DNA of 64,000 bases from NCBI GenBank assembly GCA_036557885.1, contig DATBGS010000003.1, forward strand, positions 1 to 64,000, given 5' to 3'. Positions 59,503-64,000 of this stretch are shown one piece after another. Numbering within the stretch: position 1 is the stretch's first letter; each line of letters opens with the position of its first letter. The position numbers and the translations under genes were made by a program. The notes below the pieces were generated by a model that saw only the letters and a program-made list of their open reading frames with translations, did not search any database and was not told the DNA's origin. Source of the DNA: DATBGS01 sp036557885. GTDB lineage: Bacteria > Chloroflexota > Ktedonobacteria > Ktedonobacterales > DATBGS01.

Positions 59503-59997
59503 CTACTTAACGGTCACGGTTATGCAGTCGCTCATCAGCACCTGCGAAAGGTCAAGCGTCCCATCGCCGTTCAGCTTGACGACGCGGAAGACGATGTCGA
59601 ACTGTAAGCCCTTTGGGTTGGGGCCAACCATCCGCGTAAAGTGGCCTGCCCCGGCGCCCCCCGCGGAGGTCGTGATGGTGGTCAGCGTGAGCCACCCGAC
59701 CAAGGGGTTGGGGGAAATCGCGCAGACTCCGTCTGGCACACCGTCACCGCTGCGTTGGACCGCGTAGGTCGTGTCCGCCAGCGCGTCGTGAATTTCCGCG
59801 GTGCCCTGCGCAATGAAGGCAGTGTTATGCTGGTCGTCAGCGGTGGGAGAGAGGTCCACATGGCCGGTGCCCTGACCAGCGATGGCGGTGAGTTTGCTCT
59901 GGAGGCCAGGCTCGGCGTGGGCCGCCACCACGAAGGCGGTTGAGAGGGCGACGGCACACAGCAGGCACAGCAGCCCCGCGAGAAGCGATTTACGCAT
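59503..59997 (-). CDS. Secreted small protein, module copy 2
   Basis: 164 residues. The signal peptide and first mature residues are identical to copy 1 (36 residues in a row); the rest differs at scattered sites, mainly in the loop around residues 80-115 (GDGVPDGVCAISPNPLVGWL). Both cysteines and the FRVVKLNGDGTLDLSQVLMS end are kept. Divergent from the second HTH-SBP gene. ATG 59997 follows AAAGGAGC. Function unknown. Confidence 0.85.
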   Translation of the reverse strand: MRKSLLAGLLCLLCAVALSTAFVVAAHAEPGLQSKLTAIAGQGTGHVDLSPTADDQHNTAFIAQGTAEIHDALADTTYAVQRSGDGVPDGVCAISPNPLVGWLTLTTITTSAGGAGAGHFTRMVGPNPKGLQFDIVFRVVKLNGDGTLDLSQVLMSDCITVTVK

Positions 59998-60134
59998 GAG
60001 GTGCTCCTTTATGTTTCTGGTATCTTTCTGGCGCTCACCTCGTTTGGTGTCGCGCTGAGACAAGTTTGCCTGAAGAAAGGGGCCAACTCCACCGCGAATC
60101 CGTAAAGTATCCCGCAGAATTAGTCGTAAAACTG

Positions 60135-60163
60135 TTGATTTTCAAGAGTGCTCGTGGTATCAT
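60135..60163 (+). promoter_or_regulatory. Promoter of HTH-SBP gene, copy 2
   Basis: TTGATT (60135-60140), 17-bp spacer, TATCAT (60158-60163), aligned with copy 1 including the upstream CGCAGAAT and TCGTA elements around 60095-60130. Confidence 0.75.
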
Positions 60164-60231
60164 CGCCTGGATGCGGATGGAGGAAAGGCAGGAGTGGGGC
60201 TGATTTGGCGCATGCAGAAGGAGGACTTCTG

Positions 60232-62343
60232 ATGAGTACACAGCCTGTTTCTGACTTTGGGATACTGCTCCGACGGCATCGCCGCGCCGCTCGCCTGACG
60301 CAAGAAGAACTGGCCGAACGCTCCGGTATCAGTGTGGATGCTATCAGCGCATTGGAACGCGGGGTGAGCCGCGCCCCGCAAAGAGCCACCATTGAGTTGC
60401 TGGCTGACGCGCTTCAGCTTTCCGAGGCAGAGCGTGCCCAATTAGAGGACGCTGCGCGACAGTTGCGACGGAACAGCCCAGCACCAGAGGACGCCCCGCT
60501 CCATCTGGTGCTGGCTGATGAAGATCAGGTGAAGCAGCCCAGCCTGCCGGAAAGCAACCCCCGGCAGAAGCCCACTCCCCTTCCCGCCAGGCGCCAGAGG
60601 AAGCGTGTGGTGCTGATACTGGGCGCGCTGCTGGTGCTGCTGGTTGGCACATATAGCGGCTTGAGCTATTGGCTGCATCTGTGGCCGTTTGGCAAAGGTG
60701 CCCCCACCGCTACGGCTGCATCTGACTATCACTATATACAGCCGACCCACAAGGGAGGCACGATCATCTTCTCTACTACTTCCTTCTTTGAGTTGGACTC
60801 CCATACTGTTGCCAGCACTAACCCTTGGTTTGCGAATGATGGGAGAGAGGGTGGGTTGATCGCTGCACTCTGGGGTAGTCCTTACGCGATCAGCCGCACC
60901 TCCACCTTCCTCCCCGATGAGTTGGCGGAAATCCCCACCCTTGCCAACGGAGATGTGAGCAAGGATAGTCTGACCGTCACTATGCGCCTGCGCCATGATC
61001 TTCGGTGGTCGGATGGGCAGCCGCTGACCGCTGATGATTTCGTCTACTGGCTGGACGTGCTGCTTGCGCCAGATCTAAGAGACGAGATAGGGAGTACCTT
61101 TGGGTATGATAAGATTGCTACTTACTCGGCTTCGGATGCTTACACACTGGTGCTGCGCTACAAGCAGAAGCTTGCTTCCGCACTCTCATTTCTGTATTAT
61201 CTACCGCTGGCCGCGCCTAAACATGCCTGGGGCGGCATTTCCAATCGAGACCTGATCAACCGCGACAAGGTGAACCTGTACCCTGAAGTGACCAGTGGGC
61301 CATTTAGGATTGAAAGCATTGACCCAGGTAAAAGCATCACAATGGTCCCCAACAACCCTTACTACATCTCCACGACGCTACACCGCAGTGTGCTGGATAA
61401 GCTGGTCTACAGGGTCTCTCCTGATAGGGATGCTGAAGTTGCCGCGTATGAGGCAGGTAAGATTGATTTTACAGAAGATTTCATAGATGGAGATTTCGCC
61501 AGGTTTAAGCATATGAAAGGAGAACACATTTTCCCTAGCACGTCTTTTACGCATCTGGAGTTCAATCTGAATAGACCCGTCCTCCAGGTCTATGAAGTGC
61601 GCAAGGCAATTGAGGAGGCGATTGATCGCTGCTCGATCATTCGAACCGTCTTTCAGGATTCCTGCGACCTCTTGCGAACAGATACTATCCTTCCTCCGCT
61701 TTCTCACGCCAACGACCCAACGGTCAAGACCTACAGCTTTAATCCAGCACAGGCCAGGAATGATATGCTCCTGGCTGGCTGGAACTGCGCCAGCAAAACT
61801 TGTATCAGGAACGGCGAGCTATTTCCTACGCTCACCCTGGTCACCACCAGCGGCAATGCGGTGCGCATGCAAGTAGCAAAGCTAATCCAGCAATATCTGG
61901 AAGACCTGGGTATCCCGGTTTCGCTTCAACCCTACCCCTCTGGCATGCTGTTCAATAGTTATTCCAATGGGGGAATCCTGGCAACAGGGCAATATGACCT
62001 CTCCTATTTCACCTTCACCTTTGGCCTCGATAACTTCGAAAACTTTAGCGGCTTCCACAGCAGCCAGATCCCCACCGACAGCAACCCTGATGGTGGGAAC
62101 TTGGAAGGCGTGAATGACCCCAACATAGACAGTGAACTTGATGAGGCAGAGACAACGGTGGATCTGAGTGTGCAGACACAACTCTTCAAGAGCCTTCAGC
62201 ATGAGCTGGTGGCCCGCGTCTACGTGATCCCCCTTTATTTGTCTCCACATATCACATTTGTCAGCTCAAACATCGTGAATGAGCAGGATAATGCCTTCTC
62301 GGATAGTCTCTGGAATGTTGGCGATTGGTTTCTCATCAAGTGA
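60232..62343 (+). CDS. XRE-HTH / transmembrane / SBP_bac_5 fusion protein, copy 2
   Basis: 703 residues, same build as copy 1: HTH at about 10-65 (LTQEELAERSGISVDAISAL), linker, basic ARRQRKR and a membrane helix at about 127-147, then the SBP_bac_5 domain with LRHDLRWSDGQPLTADDFVY and FRIESIDPGKSITMVPNNPY. The cytoplasmic half is closely kept; the binding domain differs more, in loops likely to touch ligand, suggesting changed specificity. The permease and ATPase of an ABC importer are absent nearby. ATG 60232 follows AGAAGGAGG. Confidence 0.88.
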   Translation: MSTQPVSDFGILLRRHRRAARLTQEELAERSGISVDAISALERGVSRAPQRATIELLADALQLSEAERAQLEDAARQLRRNSPAPEDAPLHLVLADEDQVKQPSLPESNPRQKPTPLPARRQRKRVVLILGALLVLLVGTYSGLSYWLHLWPFGKGAPTATAASDYHYIQPTHKGGTIIFSTTSFFELDSHTVASTNPWFANDGREGGLIAALWGSPYAISRTSTFLPDELAEIPTLANGDVSKDSLTVTMRLRHDLRWSDGQPLTADDFVYWLDVLLAPDLRDEIGSTFGYDKIATYSASDAYTLVLRYKQKLASALSFLYYLPLAAPKHAWGGISNRDLINRDKVNLYPEVTSGPFRIESIDPGKSITMVPNNPYYISTTLHRSVLDKLVYRVSPDRDAEVAAYEAGKIDFTEDFIDGDFARFKHMKGEHIFPSTSFTHLEFNLNRPVLQVYEVRKAIEEAIDRCSIIRTVFQDSCDLLRTDTILPPLSHANDPTVKTYSFNPAQARNDMLLAGWNCASKTCIRNGELFPTLTLVTTSGNAVRMQVAKLIQQYLEDLGIPVSLQPYPSGMLFNSYSNGGILATGQYDLSYFTFTFGLDNFENFSGFHSSQIPTDSNPDGGNLEGVNDPNIDSELDEAETTVDLSVQTQLFKSLQHELVARVYVIPLYLSPHITFVSSNIVNEQDNAFSDSLWNVGDWFLIK

Positions 62344-62357
62344 GAGGGAAGCTGTCT

Positions 62358-63203
62358 CTAGTGGATGATCGTCTCTTCTGGCGTGATGAGCAGTTGCGCC
62401 GCCCCAAGAATTGGTGCGCGCTCGCCAAGCTCCGACCAGATGAGGCGATAGGCGTCGCTGGTGCGCAGGGCGTTGACGCGCTCGGTGAGATGCTCGCGCA
62501 GATAGGGCGCGTGCAGGCCAATCCCGCCGCTGATGACGACGGCCTCGATATAGGCCAGGCGGCACAGGTTGACGATGCCAATCGCCAGGCTCTCGGTCAA
62601 TTCCTGCCAGAAGGCCACATCGGTAATTTGTGACGCTTCGCGGCCATAGTGCAGGGCAATCTGCTTGCCGCCAGTGATGGTTTCCAGGCAGCCGGTTTGC
62701 CCGCAGAGGCAGACGCGCGGATTGCCCGCGATGATCTGATGCCCCATTGAGATGGAAACGGTGAGCGCGTTGCCGTTTTTGCGCAGTTGAATGGCGCCGC
62801 CGGTGCCGGTGGAGATGGTGAGGTAGGCGCAGTGGTCGTAGTCTTTGAGCGCGCCAAACGCCTTTTCGCCCAACAGCCCGCAAACGACATCGTGCGCCAT
62901 TCTGACGGGGCAGCCAAAGCGCTGCTCAAGCTGGCGCACGTAGGGCTTGCCTTCGTAGTCGCGCAGGTTCACGGCGTCGGAGACGGTGCGGCCATCTCTG
63001 GCGACATGCCCGCCCAGCGAGATGCCAATGCCCTCTATCCCCCGCGCCTCTAGCTGGCTGATGCTTTTGATCAGCCGCTCCATTTGTGCATCATAGCTGA
63101 GGAAGGTGTCGAAGTGGTCAACGACTTCAATTGCCGGGCGGGTGAGATCGTGTGTAATCCCCACTCTGGTGGAGGTGCCGCCGTTATCCACCGCTACATA
63201 CAT
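62358..63203 (-). CDS. ROK-family sugar kinase
   Basis: 281 residues. ATP site DNGGTSTRVGI at the N-terminus, GIGISLGGHV, the catalytic Asp in MAHDVVCGLLGE, a second phosphate loop STGTGGAIQLRK and the ROK zinc motif GHQIIAGN followed by CLCGQTGCLET. Members phosphorylate glucose, N-acetylglucosamine or other hexoses; substrate not predictable. The ATG at 63203 is chosen; the frame is open to 63230, and GAAAGAAG lies before it. Preceded by the MarR gene 20 bp upstream, so MarR may control it. Confidence 0.9.
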   Translation of the reverse strand: MYVAVDNGGTSTRVGITHDLTRPAIEVVDHFDTFLSYDAQMERLIKSISQLEARGIEGIGISLGGHVARDGRTVSDAVNLRDYEGKPYVRQLEQRFGCPVRMAHDVVCGLLGEKAFGALKDYDHCAYLTISTGTGGAIQLRKNGNALTVSISMGHQIIAGNPRVCLCGQTGCLETITGGKQIALHYGREASQITDVAFWQELTESLAIGIVNLCRLAYIEAVVISGGIGLHAPYLREHLTERVNALRTSDAYRLIWSELGERAPILGAAQLLITPEETIIH

Positions 63204-63222
63204 GCAGTTACTTCTTTCTTCG

Positions 63223-63717
63223 TTAAGCATGGTCGTTCAAAGAAGAGGCACCATCCCTGGAACGGATGCGTGCCGCGTGGCGCATCTGCAATTCCCGTCC
63301 CTGCCGCAGAAAATCGCGCAAGAGGATAAGTTCAGCAGCGCTGTACTGCTCCAACCGCGCCAGCCCTTCCAGCCCAAGCGGCCCATAGCATGCCTCAAGT
63401 AGTTGATAGGCCGTCGGCGTTACCTCCACGATGACGCCGCGCCGATCTGTTGAGGAACGCACCCGCGCGATATATCCCAGGCGCTCAAGCCGGTCCAGGG
63501 CAGCGGTCATGGCCCCTGGACTCAGCTCGGCTGCTGCCGCCAGTTGTCCCGCGCCCATTGCGCCGTGCCTCAGCAGCAGACCCAGGCACCGCAAATCGGT
63601 GAGGTTGATGCCCATCCGCTGAGCTACGGCTTCGTCTACCATGCCAGCAGCGTCTTGAAACTCGGCAATCTCGCGGGCCACGCTGTTTACTAACTCTTCG
63701 GGATTTTCTTTTGACAT
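63223..63717 (-). CDS. MarR-family transcriptional regulator
   Basis: 164 residues. Winged helix-turn-helix: INLTDLRCLGLLLRHGAMGA, GQLAAAAELSPGAMTAALDR, LERLGYIARVRSSTDRRGV with the D-x-R wing, then dimerisation helices at both ends. Ligand unknown. The start MSKENPE at 63717 has a weak ribosome site. A 15-bp palindrome upstream is a likely operator. Neighbours: ROK kinase downstream and a divergent nitroreductase-like gene. Confidence 0.9.
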   Translation of the reverse strand: MSKENPEELVNSVAREIAEFQDAAGMVDEAVAQRMGINLTDLRCLGLLLRHGAMGAGQLAAAAELSPGAMTAALDRLERLGYIARVRSSTDRRGVIVEVTPTAYQLLEACYGPLGLEGLARLEQYSAAELILLRDFLRQGRELQMRHAARIRSRDGASSLNDHA

Positions 63718-63724
63718 TCGAAAG

Positions 63725-63739
63725 TTTTTATGATAAAAA
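63725..63739. promoter_or_regulatory. Palindrome in the MarR/nitroreductase divergent region
   Basis: TTTTTAT-G-ATAAAAA, perfect, 8 bp upstream of the MarR start; a TTCG/CGAA pair flanks it. Probably an autoregulatory site. Confidence 0.6.
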
Positions 63740-63848
63740 TATATGCGAAACAACCATGATCTGCTACCAGTGTAGCACACCTCTGTCGGGCGCGGGAGCC
63801 AGAGCTACCGGTAGTTTTTGCGGTTATTTTTGATGGGAGAAACGCTCT

Positions 63849-64000
63849 ATGACAGGCCAACCTTCGCTACCTGGCTGGCTCAAACCTGCCAATCGCATCA
63901 TTATCTTGTTGGAGCGCCTGGGGCTGCCGCTTGGCACGATGCACCTCCTTTCGGTGCCGGGGCGCAAAAGCGGGCAAATGCGAACAACCCCCGTCTCGCT
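63849..64000 (+). CDS. Nitroreductase/deazaflavin-dependent protein, 5' part only
   Basis: The first 50 codons, cut by the window end. The sequence PGWLKPANRIIILLERLGLP, then GTMHLLSVPGRKSGQMRTTP, matches the N-terminus of the DUF385/F420-dependent family (V-x-G-R-K-S-G-x-x-R-x-T-P). ATG 63849 follows GGGAGAAA. Divergent from the MarR gene, the usual arrangement for a regulator and its target. Confidence 0.82.
   Translation, partial: MTGQPSLPGWLKPANRIIILLERLGLPLGTMHLLSVPGRKSGQMRTTPVS

Larger units (their letters stand above)
59389..62427. repeat. Tandem duplication unit 2
   Basis: Contains secreted protein copy 2, HTH-SBP copy 2 and the matching 3' end of the intact ROK kinase gene. Order and orientation equal unit 1. 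Confidence 0.8.

Noticed and set aside
57004..62343. Ordinary ABC-importer lipoproteins
   Set aside because: There is no lipobox or N-terminal signal peptide; the membrane helix follows an HTH domain, and no permease or ATPase gene is near.

Overview
The window looks like chromosomal DNA of a G+C-rich (roughly 60% by eye), non-proteobacterial organism, most likely a member of the Chloroflexota close to Ktedonobacteria. This rests on gene content rather than on any marker gene: PspA with a PspAA partner, S53 sedolisin, an R3H/SpoIIIAA-like ATPase, an ECF41 sigma factor with a carboxymuconolactone-decarboxylase partner, several regulators sharing one XRE-type helix-turn-helix, a Tes-like radical SAM protein and deazaflavin-type nitroreductases. 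No phage, IS element or CRISPR array was seen.

Layout. 1-4.2 kb: TPR protein fragment, HtpX protease, two unknowns, and a pspA-pspAA envelope-stress pair. 4.2-7.7 kb: an HTH/NB-ARC/TPR regulator, a methyltransferase and an ester cyclase. 7.7-12.5 kb: sugar-phosphate enzymes on the minus strand (phosphomannomutase, phosphopentomutase, PPi-type phosphofructokinase) and a methyltransferase. 12.55-12.75 kb: a circularly permuted tRNA-Leu(UAA)-like gene bracketed by complementary arms. 12.7-19.5 kb: hydrolases, a sedolisin, a Pro/Thr-rich stalk protein, and an SPFH plus NAD-kinase-like operon with a clear promoter and palindromic operator. 19.6-28.9 kb: pdxT, GNAT, R3H ATPase, Nudix, pth2, tmk, ECF41 and its partner, mtnP. 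29-37 kb: Tes-like radical SAM with an overlapping methyltransferase, two six-hairpin glycosidases, tRNA-Ser(UGA). 37-42 kb: PATAN protein, moeA, two disordered proteins. 42-46 kb: queuosine cluster (qng1, queF, then queD-queE-queC convergent). 46-56 kb: small regulators and envelope proteins, Rieske, HD protein, an Rnl1-like RNA ligase, SDR, membrane glycosyltransferase, psuG. 56.2-62.4 kb: a tandemly duplicated module, each unit holding a secreted small protein (minus) and a divergent XRE-HTH / membrane segment / SBP_bac_5 fusion (plus). The end holds a ROK kinase, a MarR regulator and a truncated nitroreductase-like gene.

Two things stand out. The permuted tRNA gene reads tRNA positions 30-72, then a 3-nt linker, then positions 1-29; it has intact D, anticodon, variable and T arms, its flanks pair with each other, and a -10 box sits just before the outer arm. 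An Rnl1-type RNA ligase, a family able to seal broken anticodon arms, lies 39 kb away. The second is the duplicated transmembrane one-component sensor module, whose two copies share promoter, upstream repeat and partner gene, with a relic of the ROK kinase 3' end left between the copies.
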